From contig NZ_CP094718.1 of assembly GCF_025558425.1 (NCBI RefSeq), positions 62,001 through 126,000 of the forward strand: 64,000 bases of DNA, written 5' to 3'. This DNA comes from Staphylococcus sp. IVB6240 (GTDB taxonomy: Bacteria > Bacillota > Bacilli > Staphylococcales > Staphylococcaceae). Position 1 is the first letter of the stretch. Every line of letters starts with the position of its first letter. This document shows positions 37,819 to 47,983 of the stretch, piece after piece. A program made the translations under genes and the position numbers. The notes below the pieces were generated by a model. The model had not been told where the DNA came from and searched no databases. It worked only from the letters and a program-made list of their open reading frames with translations.

Positions 37819-40800
37819 TTATTGTTGGCTGGCCATTAGTTCTGCTTGTTCTACAACTTGTTCTACAGCCATTTTTTGAAGATCAGGTGGGTAACCATAT
37901 TTCTTTAATAGTCGTCTTACTTGGACTCTCATTTTAGCCTTTGCGCTCTCACGTTTTGACCAGTCTACACTCATATTATTCTTGACCGTTTTTGTTAATT
38001 CATGTGCAATAGCTCGTAATTCTTTATCCCCCATTGCTTCTTTTGCAGTTTCATGAGAGGCTAATGCATCATAAAAAGCAATTTCCTCCGTGCTCAGACC
38101 TAAGTCTTTTCCTCGTTGTTTTTCTTGATTTATTTCTTTCGCCATTTGAATCAATTCTTCTATGACTTTTGAAGCTTCTATAGAACGATTGTTGTATTTT
38201 TGTATTGATTTACTTAGCATCTCAGAAAATCTTTTAGATACTGTAGCATTTGTTTTCATTAATGACTTAACTTGTCCTTTAAGTAATTTGTTTAACAACT
38301 CAACTGCAACATTTTTTTGTTGTAATCCTTCTACATCTTTTAAGAAATCATCTGACAAGATTGAGATATCTGGATTTTCAATTCCGAGTGTTTGATAAAT
38401 ATCTACAACTTCTTCAGTTACAACTGACTTTGAAATCAATTGATTGATTTCTGCTTCTATTTCAGCAGGTGTCTTTTTACGCTTGCTTCCTTCACTAGGT
38501 GGAGCTAATAATTTAACAAGTCCGGATTTAACGGCTTTTAAAAACGCAATTTCACTATTCAGTTCTCGAGCAGCTTCCTCTGTTGCACATAATGCAAATG
38601 CCTTAGAAAGCTCTGTCACTGTTGTCACAAATCGCTCTCGTTCTTTCTCACCTAATCCAATGATATAATCCATCGTATTTGAGATAGCATTATAGCGATT
38701 TAATTGATCTTCTGACTCAAAATCAGAATAGTCATGATTATATAGCATATCTTGAATGATATCGTATTTCATTAGCATAACTTCAAGCGCTTTATCTGTG
38801 TCTATACCTGTTTGTTCTCTATCAGAGTCTGTATACTCTTTTAATGCTTCCTTCAGACTTTCAGCAATACCTACATAGTCAACAATTAAGCCGCCCGGTT
38901 TATCTTTAAATACTCTATTAACACGTGCAATAGCTTGCATTAAATTGTGGCCTTTCATCGGTTTATCTATGTACATTGTATGCATTGAAGGCACATCAAA
39001 TCCTGTTAACCACATGTCTCGCACAATTACGAGTTGCAATTCATCATTAACATCTTTCATGCGATTCTCTAGAAGGTTTCTTCTCTTTTTCGGACCTATA
39101 TGTTTTTGGAAGTTTTGAGGATCGCTTGATGAACCTGTCATAACCACTTTGATAACACCTTTGTCATCATCGTCTGAATGCCATTCTGGTTTTAGCCTTA
39201 CAATTTCATCATATAAATCGACTGCAATACGACGACTCATTGTGACAATCATACCTTTACCTTTCATTGCCTTCTGCCTTGTTTCAAAGTGATTAATAAT
39301 GTCAGTTGCTAAAGCATGTACACGTTGTTCTGCACCAGATAGAGCTTCTATACGTGACCACTTAGATTTCAATCGAGATTTAGTATCTTCTTCTTGGTCA
39401 GAAGTAATGACATCATATGCTTCATCAATATCTAAATCGGTTGGTAAATTTAATGGAATAATACGACTTTCATAGTATATTTTAACCGTACTACCGTCTT
39501 CTACAGATTGTGTCATATCATATACATCAATATAATTTCCAAATACCATTTGCGTATTTTTATCTGTCGAAGATACAGGTGTTCCAGTAAAACCAACGAA
39601 CGAAGCGTTAGGTAGAGCATCTCTTAAATATTTTGCATATCCATATTTAATACCTTCACCTTTTTCATCGTAAGTTGCTTTGAAGCCATATTGTGTGCGG
39701 TGTGCTTCGTCTGCCATTACTACTACATTTTTACGTTCTGTTAATGCATCCATTGTCACTTGACCTTCGTCAGGTTCGAATTTCTGCATAGTTGTAAATA
39801 CGATACCACCTGATTCTACAGATAATAGTTCTTTCAATTCTTTTCTTGATTCAGCTTGTTTAGGTGTCTGTCTTAGTAATCCTTTACCTGAGCGTCCTTT
39901 GGACTTAACAAAAGTACCATACAATTGATTGTCTAAGTCATTACGGTCTGTTACGACCACTAATGTTGGATTATTTAATTTTTGAATTAACTTTCCTGAG
40001 AAGAAGACCATTGTCAAACTCTTACCAGAACCTTGTGTGTGCCAAATAACGCCACCCTTGCCGTCTCCACGTTCAGATGTTGCTTCCATAGCACGATCAA
40101 CAGCTTTATTCACTGCATAGTATTGATGGTATGCAGCTAATATTTTAACTATATGTCCTTTACCGTCATCTTGGAACAAAACAAAATGACGAATTAAATC
40201 TAATAGTACTTCCTTATTTAGCATACCGTGAATCAATATATCTAAACTGCGAAACGTTGATGAATCTTCAGTTTTTCCATCTTTAGTACGCCAAGTCATA
40301 AAACGATCATAATCAGCAGTTAAAGAACCAGCTTTTGTATTAACACCATCACTCGTCACTAATACTGCATTATGATTAAATAATTGTGGAATTCTCATTT
40401 TATAAGTTTCTAACTGATGATACCCGTCTTCAATACCAACAGATTCATTTGTAGAATTTTTCAGTTCAATGACCACTACTGGTAATCCATTTATGAATAA
40501 CACAATATCAGGTCGCTTTTTATAATCTCCGTTTACAACAGTTAACTGATTAACCGCTAAAAAATCATTATTTCCTGGGTTATCAAAGTCGAATACATAT
40601 ACCAAATCATTAATCGTCTCACCGTCATTATTATAGTGTTCAACCTCAATACCATTTGTAACCATTTCATGGAAAGAACGGTTATTCTCTAATAAACTAG
40701 GAGACTTCTCAATAGAAATTTCACGTATAGCCTGTTCAATAGCACTATTATTGAGTTCAGGATTAATACGTCTTAAAGCTGCTTCCAAACGATCATCAAG

Positions 40801-40947
40801 CACAACATCTTTGTCGCTCTCCCGTTCATTCATAATCCCATTTTCACCACTATCTCGACCATTCTTAACAGAATAACCAAGACCCTCAAACCACTTCAAT
40901 GACACCTGTTCTAAATCATCTTCACTAAATTGAAAGCTCATCTTCAT
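37819..40947 (-). CDS. hsdR: Type I restriction enzyme, R subunit
   Basis: Motor and nuclease subunit of 1042 residues that translocates and cuts unmodified DNA. The N-terminal PD-(D/E)xK nuclease is seen as RPDIVLFINGLPVVVIELKN. The helicase motor has Walker A HTQGSGKS (about 300-308), DEAH box MADEAHRTQYG (about 414) and TGTP (about 454). The C-terminal helical domain binds the methylase complex. It overlaps hsdS by 23 bp; the methionine at codon 3 (40941) has the better-spaced GAGGTGA site. No defect seen. Confidence 0.93.
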   Translation of the reverse strand: MKMSFQFSEDDLEQVSLKWFEGLGYSVKNGRDSGENGIMNERESDKDVVLDDRLEAALRRINPELNNSAIEQAIREISIEKSPSLLENNRSFHEMVTNGIEVEHYNNDGETINDLVYVFDFDNPGNNDFLAVNQLTVVNGDYKKRPDIVLFINGLPVVVIELKNSTNESVGIEDGYHQLETYKMRIPQLFNHNAVLVTSDGVNTKAGSLTADYDRFMTWRTKDGKTEDSSTFRSLDILIHGMLNKEVLLDLIRHFVLFQDDGKGHIVKILAAYHQYYAVNKAVDRAMEATSERGDGKGGVIWHTQGSGKSLTMVFFSGKLIQKLNNPTLVVVTDRNDLDNQLYGTFVKSKGRSGKGLLRQTPKQAESRKELKELLSVESGGIVFTTMQKFEPDEGQVTMDALTERKNVVVMADEAHRTQYGFKATYDEKGEGIKYGYAKYLRDALPNASFVGFTGTPVSSTDKNTQMVFGNYIDVYDMTQSVEDGSTVKIYYESRIIPLNLPTDLDIDEAYDVITSDQEEDTKSRLKSKWSRIEALSGAEQRVHALATDIINHFETRQKAMKGKGMIVTMSRRIAVDLYDEIVRLKPEWHSDDDDKGVIKVVMTGSSSDPQNFQKHIGPKKRRNLLENRMKDVNDELQLVIVRDMWLTGFDVPSMHTMYIDKPMKGHNLMQAIARVNRVFKDKPGGLIVDYVGIAESLKEALKEYTDSDREQTGIDTDKALEVMLMKYDIIQDMLYNHDYSDFESEDQLNRYNAISNTMDYIIGLGEKERERFVTTVTELSKAFALCATEEAARELNSEIAFLKAVKSGLVKLLAPPSEGSKRKKTPAEIEAEINQLISKSVVTEEVVDIYQTLGIENPDISILSDDFLKDVEGLQQKNVAVELLNKLLKGQVKSLMKTNATVSKRFSEMLSKSIQKYNNRSIEASKVIEELIQMAKEINQEKQRGKDLGLSTEEIAFYDALASHETAKEAMGDKELRAIAHELTKTVKNNMSVDWSKRESAKAKMRVQVRRLLKKYGYPPDLQKMAVEQVVEQAELMASQQ

Positions 40948-42196
40948 TCACCTCGATGTCATCAGGTATCTCAATTTCACCTGACATTAATTTAGGTAAT
41001 AATGTGTCACGTAGTTCTATTAATCTTTTAATTTCTTTACTTACACTTAATTCTTTTTCAAGTAGATCATCAAAAGTTCTTGAAAATTTTTCTAAAGTAC
41101 TATCATTAGGTATTAATATTTTTGCATGATTAAGGTGTTTCCTATTAATATGTCCCATTGTTGTAGCCTTATCGTTAGCAATTCCAATAAAATAATCAAT
41201 ATATCTTTTAGTCCAATAATAATAAAACCATTTAGGATACTTATCAGATGAAACTTTAAATAAATGTTGATTTAAACCTGCTTTTCCACCACACCACATT
41301 TTCACTACTAATGTAGCAGACCAAGAAAATATTATATCACCATCATTTATTAGTGCTTTATCTGGTATCTCAGAAGTACATCTATTACTATTTTCATCAG
41401 TAGAACCATTTTTTAATTCTTTAATTTTGACAACTGGTAGGCTGTTTTGATTATCAGTAGGCTTAAATTTTTGCATAGCAAGACCATTCACATAATTTGC
41501 AATATCATCTAAGTTTTTCACATTCCATCCTTTTGGTATCTCTCCCAGTTCGCTATCAACCATCTCTCCGCCGCTTGATTTGTATGGATTTCCATTTTCA
41601 TCAGGAAATTCAAAATCAACAAACCAACGTTTAAATAGTGTTTGAGAAAGTTCTTCAAGATTTGCTATTAAATTTTTATTCAAGGTGATTTTCTCATCAA
41701 TAGTACTTAAAATATTAGAAATTTTTTGTTGAGATTTTATATCTATTATAGGAATATTTATATCTTTTATTCTTGTGATTGCTAGCTTTGGTTGTGTAGA
41801 GCCCACAGTCCTAATAAACATTTCATTCTGTCCTTGATCTGACTTGAGAAAATAGGATAAGAACTTAGTGCTTAAAACGCTTTCATTAAACGAACGTATT
41901 CTCACTGCATTTTCTGTTAGGCTAGCGCTATCTAATTTATAATCAATAAAATCCACTATTCCAATAGTCCCTACTATGGAAAGGAATATATCTCCTTCAT
42001 TTATTATATACCTTGAAATTTTTTGAAACGTTTCCTCTGTTACATATTTTAAATTATTAAGATTTACACTCCCGTTTGAATAGTCTGAGATTCTCAAATA
42101 CGGATGGTTTGTTTCATATTCTACTAATTGTTCACCCTTAGGCAATCTTTTACCACCCTTGACTTCACAGTAATCACCTAGTTTTCTATACTCCAT
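40925..42196 (-). CDS. hsdS: Type I restriction specificity subunit
   Basis: 423 residues with two target-recognition domains separated by conserved helical regions. The first runs from the start ([17 protein letters not shown]) to about residue 150. The second follows [20 protein letters not shown] (about 215-370). Both central ([18 protein letters not shown]) and distal ([14 protein letters not shown]) coiled-coil repeats are intact. It overlaps hsdM by 11 bp (ATGGAGTATAG). The recognition sequence cannot be read from sequence alone. Confidence 0.92.
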   Translation of the reverse strand: MEYRKLGDYCEVKGGKRLPKGEQLVEYETNHPYLRISDYSNGSVNLNNLKYVTEETFQKISRYIINEGDIFLSIVGTIGIVDFIDYKLDSASLTENAVRIRSFNESVLSTKFLSYFLKSDQGQNEMFIRTVGSTQPKLAITRIKDINIPIIDIKSQQKISNILSTIDEKITLNKNLIANLEELSQTLFKRWFVDFEFPDENGNPYKSSGGEMVDSELGEIPKGWNVKNLDDIANYVNGLAMQKFKPTDNQNSLPVVKIKELKNGSTDENSNRCTSEIPDKALINDGDIIFSWSATLVVKMWCGGKAGLNQHLFKVSSDKYPKWFYYYWTKRYIDYFIGIANDKATTMGHINRKHLNHAKILIPNDSTLEKFSRTFDDLLEKELSVSKEIKRLIELRDTLLPKLMSGEIEIPDDIEVNEDELSI

Positions 42197-43700
42197 AACC
42201 TAATCCCTCCAATGATTTTCGGATTTGGTCTTCGAGTTCTTTTGATTTCGCAAATTGTTCACTTAAATCTGCTGTGATTCTTTCCATTTTCTGTTCAAAT
42301 GGTTCTGAATCTTCTTCTACTTCTGCTAAGCCTACATAACGTCCTGGTGTTAAGATATATTCATTGTTTTTTATTTCTTCTGTCTTTGCTACTTTACAGA
42401 AACCTGCTTTATCTTCATATTGATTATCGTTTGTACCACGCCATGAGTGATATACATTTGCTATATCTTTTATTTCATAATCTGAGAATTCTTTTAATGT
42501 TCTTGATACCATACTTCCAATATTTCTAGCATCTATAAATAGTACTTCTCCACGTCGTTCATTCTTGCCGTTTTTAGCTTTATTTTTTGTCACGAACCAC
42601 AAACATACTGGAATTTGAGTTGAATAGAATAGTTGCCCTGGTAATGTAACTATACATTCTACTAAGTCTTGTTCAATTAAGTTTTTACGTATTTCTAATT
42701 CATCTTTACCACTTGTAGACATTGAACCATTGGCTAATACAAATCCTGCTGTACCACTTGGTGCAAGTTTTGAAATCATATGTTCAATCCATGCATAGTT
42801 GGCATTTCCTTTTGGAGGAATACCAAATTTCCAGCGATAATCATCTAATAATTTTTCTTGTCCCCAATCACTTGCATTGAATGGTGGGTTAGCCAATATA
42901 AAATCAGCTTTCAAATCTTTATGTAAATCATTATGAAATGTGTCTGCATGATGATCACCTAAATCATTATCTATACCTCGAATAGCCAAATTCATTTTTG
43001 CTAATTTCCAAGTTGTTGGATTAGATTCTTGACCATAAACAGCAATATCATCTATACGGCCTTGATGACGTTCTATAAAATGTTCACTTTGTACAAACAT
43101 TCCGCCCGACCCACAACAAGGGTCATAAATTCTACCTTGATAAGGTTCAATCATTTCAACAAGTAATTTAACGATTGAAGCAGGGGTGTAGAATTCCCCA
43201 GCATTTTTACCCTCAGCGCTCGCAAATTTTGCGATAAAGTATTCATAAACACGTCCCAAGACATCTTGCTTCTTACTTTCAGAGTCTCCGACCTTGAAAG
43301 TAAATAAATCAATAATATCTCCTAATTTTTCTTTATCTAATGCAGGTCTTGCGTAATCTTTAGGCAATACCCCTTTTAAAGACTCATTTTCTCTTTCAAT
43401 TGCTATCATAGCTTTATCGATAATTTGACCAATTTCTGACTTCTTAGAATTATCATTTATGTATTGCCATCTTGATTCTTTAGGAATCCAGAAAATATTC
43501 TCTGCTAAATATTCATCTTTATCTTCTTCATCAGCATATTCATCATTCAATAATTCTTCATATTTTTCCTCAAAAGAATCAGAAACATATTTCAAAAATA
43601 TAATACCTAATGCTACATTTTTATATTCTGCTGCATCCATACTGCCACGTAATTTATCTGCTGCTTGCCATAATTTTTCTTCAAATCCAATTGTCGCCAT
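42186..43700 (-). CDS. hsdM: Type I restriction methyltransferase subunit
   Basis: N6-adenine methyltransferase of 504 residues. SAM-binding motif I is [10 protein letters not shown] (about 195-205) and the catalytic motif IV is NPPF (about 270) in [15 protein letters not shown]. The N-terminal helical domain ([18 protein letters not shown]) is typical of HsdM. First gene of hsdMSR, with AAGGCGG upstream of the ATG. With hsdS and hsdR it forms a complete, apparently working system. Confidence 0.94.
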   Translation of the reverse strand: MATIGFEEKLWQAADKLRGSMDAAEYKNVALGIIFLKYVSDSFEEKYEELLNDEYADEEDKDEYLAENIFWIPKESRWQYINDNSKKSEIGQIIDKAMIAIERENESLKGVLPKDYARPALDKEKLGDIIDLFTFKVGDSESKKQDVLGRVYEYFIAKFASAEGKNAGEFYTPASIVKLLVEMIEPYQGRIYDPCCGSGGMFVQSEHFIERHQGRIDDIAVYGQESNPTTWKLAKMNLAIRGIDNDLGDHHADTFHNDLHKDLKADFILANPPFNASDWGQEKLLDDYRWKFGIPPKGNANYAWIEHMISKLAPSGTAGFVLANGSMSTSGKDELEIRKNLIEQDLVECIVTLPGQLFYSTQIPVCLWFVTKNKAKNGKNERRGEVLFIDARNIGSMVSRTLKEFSDYEIKDIANVYHSWRGTNDNQYEDKAGFCKVAKTEEIKNNEYILTPGRYVGLAEVEEDSEPFEQKMERITADLSEQFAKSKELEDQIRKSLEGLGYGV

Positions 43701-44124
43701 TTATATTCCGCCTTTATGTTATCCTTTACACAAATATATCAAATATTAAGGCTTTATGTGACTTTTCTTGTGGTTTTCTATGTGAAAAAATATTATTTGT
43801 GATATTTGGTAAGTGAAATTAAGTAGCTAGTTACAAAAGTATAGCTAGCTTATTATATAATCAATTAAGCAAAAAAGGTTTTTTAATGAAAAAAATATAA
43901 GTTGAAAAAGTATGATAAGAAATATAGGAGTGGATGGTGCAATAAATGTGACAATTAATACTACTATTTATGCGATGATTGTGGTTATTGTAGATATTGT
44001 TAATCAATAATACTGTATATTAGTAGTAATTTTGCGTTCAAATATCTAGTGAATTATTCTGTTATTAAAATTATAAGGGGAAAGAAAAAATTTAGTAATA
44101 TAAAAAAACAATGGAGGGTGTTAA
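43701..44124. other. Intergenic region upstream of hsdM
   Basis: 424 bp without a supported gene. It should contain the hsdM promoter (minus strand, first 100 bp). The plus-strand gene at 44125 has GGAGGGTG upstream. No attachment site with an inverted end was found here. Confidence 0.5.
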
Positions 44125-44385
44125 ATGTTTAATTATGATGTAAACAAAACTATGTATGATGATAAGAGCATATTTGATAATTTAGCTAAGCAATGTATTG
44201 CAGATTTGATGGTTTCGTATGATAGAAATCGCTTTTTTCTAGCTTTAGCGCAAGAAGAAATGGAAGAGAGTTTTAAAAGCTTTGAAAATAATGATTTAAA
44301 AGAAAATTTAATATTAGATTATCATATAACAAATTCAATAAGGTTGATAACTACTTTAGACGATATACTTATAAGAGTACGCTGA
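44125..44385 (+). CDS. Small hypothetical protein
   Basis: 86 residues, acidic and helical (MFNYDVNKTMYDDKSIFDNL, LALAQEEMEESFKSFE). Good ribosome site GGAGGGTG. It runs directly into the crtN-like fragment, so its C-terminus may be a junction product. Not recognised. Confidence 0.5.
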   Translation: MFNYDVNKTMYDDKSIFDNLAKQCIADLMVSYDRNRFFLALAQEEMEESFKSFENNDLKENLILDYHITNSIRLITTLDDILIRVR

Positions 44386-44387
44386 TG

Positions 44388-44763
44388 CCCGTTTCAGAAT
44401 TGAAAACAAGTAATACGGATTGGTCTAATGAGTCAACAATCACACAAGTGAAAGATATTATTTACAATAAGCTTTCTACGATTAAAGCGTTAAAAGATTT
44501 GAAAAAGCAAGTTGTGACAGAAATTATTTATACGCCTAAGGATTTTGAAGGAGATTATAATGCTAAATTTGGAGCAGCCTTTGGTTTAATGCCTACTTTA
44601 GCACAAAGTAACTATTACAGACCGCCTAATGTGAGCAGAGATTACAAAAATTTGTATTTTGCTGGAGCTAGTGTTCATCCGGGGGGCAGGAGTGCCAATT
44701 GTACTGACGAGTGCTAAAATTACAGTTGATGCTATGTTAGAAGATATTAATAATGGTATATAA
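44388..44763 (+). pseudogene. Phytoene-desaturase-type (CrtN-like) 3' fragment
   Basis: Encodes only the last 125 or so residues of a carotenoid desaturase: FGAAFGLMPTLAQSNYYRPP, NLYFAGASVHPGG, then after a one-base insertion in a G6 run (near 44685) AGVPIVLTSAKITVDAMLED. The FAD-binding N-terminal three quarters are absent. It cannot function. Either crtN or the aldehyde-forming paralogue crtP; the loops look closer to crtN. Confidence 0.75.
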
Positions 44764-44767
44764 AAAA

Positions 44768-44820
44768 CGGGAGTGTGACAGAAATCAAATTTTCTAATAT
44801 AGATTTCGTAGTCCCACCCC
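44768..44820. repeat. Staphylococcal intergenic repeat-like hairpin
   Basis: GGGAGTGTGACAGAAATC ... GATTTCGTAGTCCCACCCC forms an imperfect long hairpin that resembles the dispersed GGAGTGGGACAGAAAT repeat found between staphylococcal genes. Confidence 0.6.
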
Positions 44821-44898
44821 GGCAAGGGTGACTAGGACTGAAAAAAGCTTGATATATAATCGCATTTTCAATTCAGTCACCTACTGCCAAATTGAAAA

Positions 44899-44937
44899 CG
44901 AGCCTGAGACATCTATTTATGTCCCAGGCTCGCCTTT
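44899..44937. terminator. Terminator of the PPOX-fold gene
   Basis: CGAGCCTGAGACAT-CTATTT-ATGTCCCAGGCTCG with flanking T and A runs; works for the minus-strand gene at 44942. Confidence 0.85.
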
Positions 44938-44941
44938 TTAA

Positions 44942-45367
44942 CTAATCGAACGTAATGGTTTGTGGTGCGTCTAATTTTTTATCGTTCATAATTTTTATGG
45001 ATTTTGGCATTACTTTAATTACACACAAGTTTGGATCATCCTTAGAGTCAAAAAAGGACTTATCTTGTTTGTTCCAAATCCAATCAATAGTCTCTTGATC
45101 TTTCAGTATTTCAACATTAGCATCAATTTCTAAAAAACTACGATTATTCGTTTCATCGTAACCTATAAGTACATGAGCTTTGGGATTATCTTTAAATTCA
45201 GCAATTTTTTTAGACTCAATGCTTGTCTTAGTATAAAGTGTGTGTCCATCATTATAAAATACCATGTATCTACTATTAGGTGTATTGTTATGTGCAGTAG
45301 ATAAGACACCTATTTTTGATGTATTTAATATATTTTCAATTTCATTTTGTAAGTGTTCGTTATTCAT
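44942..45367 (-). CDS. PPOX-fold general stress protein
   Basis: 141 residues with the split-barrel flavin-binding fold of pyridoxamine phosphate oxidase relatives (IGVLSTAHNNTPNSRYMVF, LYTKTSIESKKIAEFKDNP, HVLIGYDE). The general-stress-protein-26 group binds FMN or F420-like cofactors and seldom has PNPO activity. Alone on the minus strand between two terminator-like elements. Exact substrate unknown. Confidence 0.8.
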   Translation of the reverse strand: MNNEHLQNEIENILNTSKIGVLSTAHNNTPNSRYMVFYNDGHTLYTKTSIESKKIAEFKDNPKAHVLIGYDETNNRSFLEIDANVEILKDQETIDWIWNKQDKSFFDSKDDPNLCVIKVMPKSIKIMNDKKLDAPQTITFD

Positions 45368-45550
45368 AATTTAATCACCTCTGATAATAATATACCCTGA
45401 AGTTGCCTATAATATGTAAGGTATTAAAATTTATTTTATTTTTTAGTGAATTATACAAAAGTTAAAACGGGTATATGATTGAAAACACAATCTTAAGTTA
45501 AAGGACAATTATAAAGTGAATTTGTATGAAACAAGCTGGGAGGCAATAAA

Positions 45551-46924
45551 ATGCATTTAGGAGTCATACTTAACAGAGTTTTTAGAACGAAAGATAATCC
45601 ACTTTTTCAATATATAGTGAAGCATCAAAATGAGATAAATAAATTGTATTTTATCTTACCTTTAGAAGATTTAACTGACGCATCAGAAGTAAAACGTGAC
45701 TATTACTATAAAGTTGTAAAAGGATTTGTAAATGCTTTAGATAAGCATGATATACAACCTTATATTGTCACATACGAAAAGCTAGGTGAATTAGCAGAAA
45801 CATTGGCGTTATCTCACGTATTAGTAGCAAAAGATATTATGAGTTATCACAAAGAAATATATGACTATCCTCATGTAAAAAAGGCTTTTGAAAATCACCA
45901 AGTTACAGTAATTGGACAGCGCGTGAATCATTATTTTGAGCCAACAAAGACTTTTAATAAACAGCAACAGCCTTATAAAGTATTTACTAGTTTTTATAAA
46001 GCAAATCGTCAGGACTTAGTACACACCCCTAAAAAAAGTTATCAATTTAAGCAGTTGTCTCAAATTGCGGAAAAGGGTTCAAATCAAAGTGACTTAAAAT
46101 TTGAAAATAATAAAGATATAGAAAAGTTAGCGCGTAAAGCTTGGGATGATTTTTTAAATGGTGACATAGCTCATTATGATAAATTGACTGACGATGTGTC
46201 GCAGGATTTTGTAAGTGGATTAGGTGAATATTTAGCATATGGACTACTCGATATTCGTGAAATTATAAATGATTTACTTGAAGATTATGAGAGCGATGAA
46301 AAAAATTATGAAGCTTTTATAAGAGAGGTTCTATTCCGTGAATTTTATTATGTGTTAATGACACAGTATCCAGAAACGGCAACTAAATCTTTTTCTGAAA
46401 AATATCGAAACATGCAATGGTCGTATAATAAAACACATTTTGAAGTATGGAAAAAAGGTCAAACTGGTTACCCAATCGTTGATGCTGCAATGAAGATGCT
46501 GAATCGTACAGGATATATGCATAATCGCTTACGAATGGTCGTATCACAATTTTTAACGAAAAATTTATTTATTGATTGGACTTGGGGGGAGGAGTACTTT
46601 AGACAGTATTTGATAGATTATGATAATGCATCTAATGTACATGGATGGCAGTGGTCAGCATCAACTGGAACAGATGCAGTGCCTTATTTCAGAATGTTTA
46701 ATCCTATACGTCAAAGTGAGCGTTTTGATGCGCAAGGGTGTTTTATTAAAACACAGCTAGAAATATTTAATGATGTGAGCAGTAAATACATTCATGATCC
46801 AACTAAATATAAAGACAAGTTACAAGAAATTTATCATATTGAAATTGGAAAAGATTATCCACAGACTATCGTGAATCATAAAAATAGTAGAGATTATGTT
46901 ATGGATAAATTTAAGAAATTTTGA
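45551..46924 (+). CDS. phrB: Deoxyribodipyrimidine photolyase
   Basis: Light-driven repair enzyme for cyclobutane pyrimidine dimers; 457 residues. The N-terminal alpha/beta antenna domain starts MHLGVILNRVFR. The C-terminal FAD domain holds TGYPIVDAAMKMLNRTGYMH, NRLRMVVSQFLTKNLFIDW and NASNVHGWQWSASTGTDA, with the tryptophans of the electron chain. Ribosome site GGGAGG. Intact and full length for the class. Confidence 0.93.
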   Translation: MHLGVILNRVFRTKDNPLFQYIVKHQNEINKLYFILPLEDLTDASEVKRDYYYKVVKGFVNALDKHDIQPYIVTYEKLGELAETLALSHVLVAKDIMSYHKEIYDYPHVKKAFENHQVTVIGQRVNHYFEPTKTFNKQQQPYKVFTSFYKANRQDLVHTPKKSYQFKQLSQIAEKGSNQSDLKFENNKDIEKLARKAWDDFLNGDIAHYDKLTDDVSQDFVSGLGEYLAYGLLDIREIINDLLEDYESDEKNYEAFIREVLFREFYYVLMTQYPETATKSFSEKYRNMQWSYNKTHFEVWKKGQTGYPIVDAAMKMLNRTGYMHNRLRMVVSQFLTKNLFIDWTWGEEYFRQYLIDYDNASNVHGWQWSASTGTDAVPYFRMFNPIRQSERFDAQGCFIKTQLEIFNDVSSKYIHDPTKYKDKLQEIYHIEIGKDYPQTIVNHKNSRDYVMDKFKKF

Positions 46925-46954
46925 CATATCACCCAATAAAAAGGAGTGATTCAT

Positions 46955-47377
46955 TTGTTGAAAAATGAAATACATCGTATTTATTTAGAAAAAAATAATA
47001 ATGAGGCAACTATTAATAGATTTAATGTGACATATCACTATACTATATTAGAACAAATTAATGATTTGCCACAATATGGTTATGCAGTTTTAAACCATTT
47101 ATATGCTAATCCTGGTTTAGAGGCAGACTTCGAGCGTGTGTTCTTAAATAGAGATAAACATCTAGAGAATACTGAAAGGTTTGAAAATCTATTATTTCTA
47201 AAGCCACATAGTACACATGAACATCATGTTATCATTACGTTTTGGCAAGACGAAGCAGCTTACAAACATTGGCAAGAGTCTCAGGAATATAAAGCATCCC
47301 ATAAAAATAGAGGAACCAAGCAAGGTGCTGATAAATCTATTGTAAACAGAAACCTATCATTTAATATTAGTTTATAA
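46955..47377 (+). CDS. ABM-domain (antibiotic biosynthesis monooxygenase-like) protein
   Basis: 140 residues from TTG 46955 with AAGGAG 8 nt upstream (an in-frame GTG at 46946 lies in that site). The C-terminal half has the dimeric ferredoxin-like pattern: YAVLNHLYANPGLEADFERVF, HHVIITFWQDEAAYKHWQES, then EYKASHKNRG. Related to heme-degrading and TRAP-type proteins of staphylococci, but no heme-iron ligand can be assigned. It follows the photolyase by 30 bp and may share its transcript. Confidence 0.75.
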   Translation: MLKNEIHRIYLEKNNNEATINRFNVTYHYTILEQINDLPQYGYAVLNHLYANPGLEADFERVFLNRDKHLENTERFENLLFLKPHSTHEHHVIITFWQDEAAYKHWQESQEYKASHKNRGTKQGADKSIVNRNLSFNISL

Positions 47378-47422
47378 TTTAAATAACATAATTTTTTAAT
47401 TAAATGATATTTCTGCAAACAT

Positions 47423-47461
47423 ATAGGCGAGTTATTTAAATACTAACTTGCCTATTTTTTA
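47423..47461 (+). terminator. Terminator after ABM gene
   Basis: ATAGGCGAGTTA...TAACTTGCCTAT followed by T6. Confidence 0.85.
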
Positions 47462-47628
47462 AGCGATATAAAAATTTTAGCAAAATCATTGATAAGGGGA
47501 AGCATACCATAAATGATACGGTTTTTGACTTTAAGTTTTATGAAACGATCTCATTTAGAGACAAAATGAACTGAATGATATGCAGAATTTGACATGCACT
47601 TTGATACATTTATTAAGAGGTGACATAT

Positions 47629-47946
47629 ATGGAACTTAGTACTCAGATAAGAAAATATCGAAAAGCGGCGGGTTTGACTCAAGAAGCGTTGGCAGAAAAA
47701 CTGAATACAACACGACAGTCAGTTTCAAAGTGGGAACAAGGTGTTTTGGAGCCTAACCTTCAGATGTTAAATGAATTAGCAACACTGTTTGAGATAAGTC
47801 TTGATGAATTAGTAAACGGTGTGCAGACTAAAAATTCTAGAGAAAGATTACCTATGAATTTTTGGGAATTTGCTAATGAAAAATGGTGGTTTATTTTAAT
47901 CATTGTCCTTGTTATCTGTGGTACTTTTGGACAAATTTTCGGATAG
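47629..47946 (+). CDS. XRE-family regulator with C-terminal membrane span
   Basis: 105 residues from ATG 47629 (AGAGGTGA 6 nt upstream; an earlier GTG lies in that site). The N-terminal HTH is RKYRKAAGLTQEALAEKLN and TRQSVSKWEQGVLEPNLQML. The C-terminus is one membrane span (WWFILIIVLVICGTFG). Such membrane-linked XRE proteins often govern the adjacent membrane protease gene, here the CPBP gene 37 bp downstream. Confidence 0.85.
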   Translation: MELSTQIRKYRKAAGLTQEALAEKLNTTRQSVSKWEQGVLEPNLQMLNELATLFEISLDELVNGVQTKNSRERLPMNFWEFANEKWWFILIIVLVICGTFGQIFG

Positions 47947-47983
47947 AATGTTACCTACATAATTTTTTGAAAGAGGTCATTAG

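Noticed and set aside
38162..38668. Plus-strand frames inside hsdR
   Set aside because: Shadows of the minus-strand hsdR gene without translation signals.
43790..43805. TTATTTGTGATA, a reverse match to part of the SCC core
   Set aside because: Only 12 AT-rich bases match, no GCTTC extension and no inverted end; likely chance.
44942..45367. Assignment as a true pyridoxamine phosphate oxidase (pdxH)
   Set aside because: Too short and lacks the PLP-binding C-terminal motif; fits the general stress protein group.
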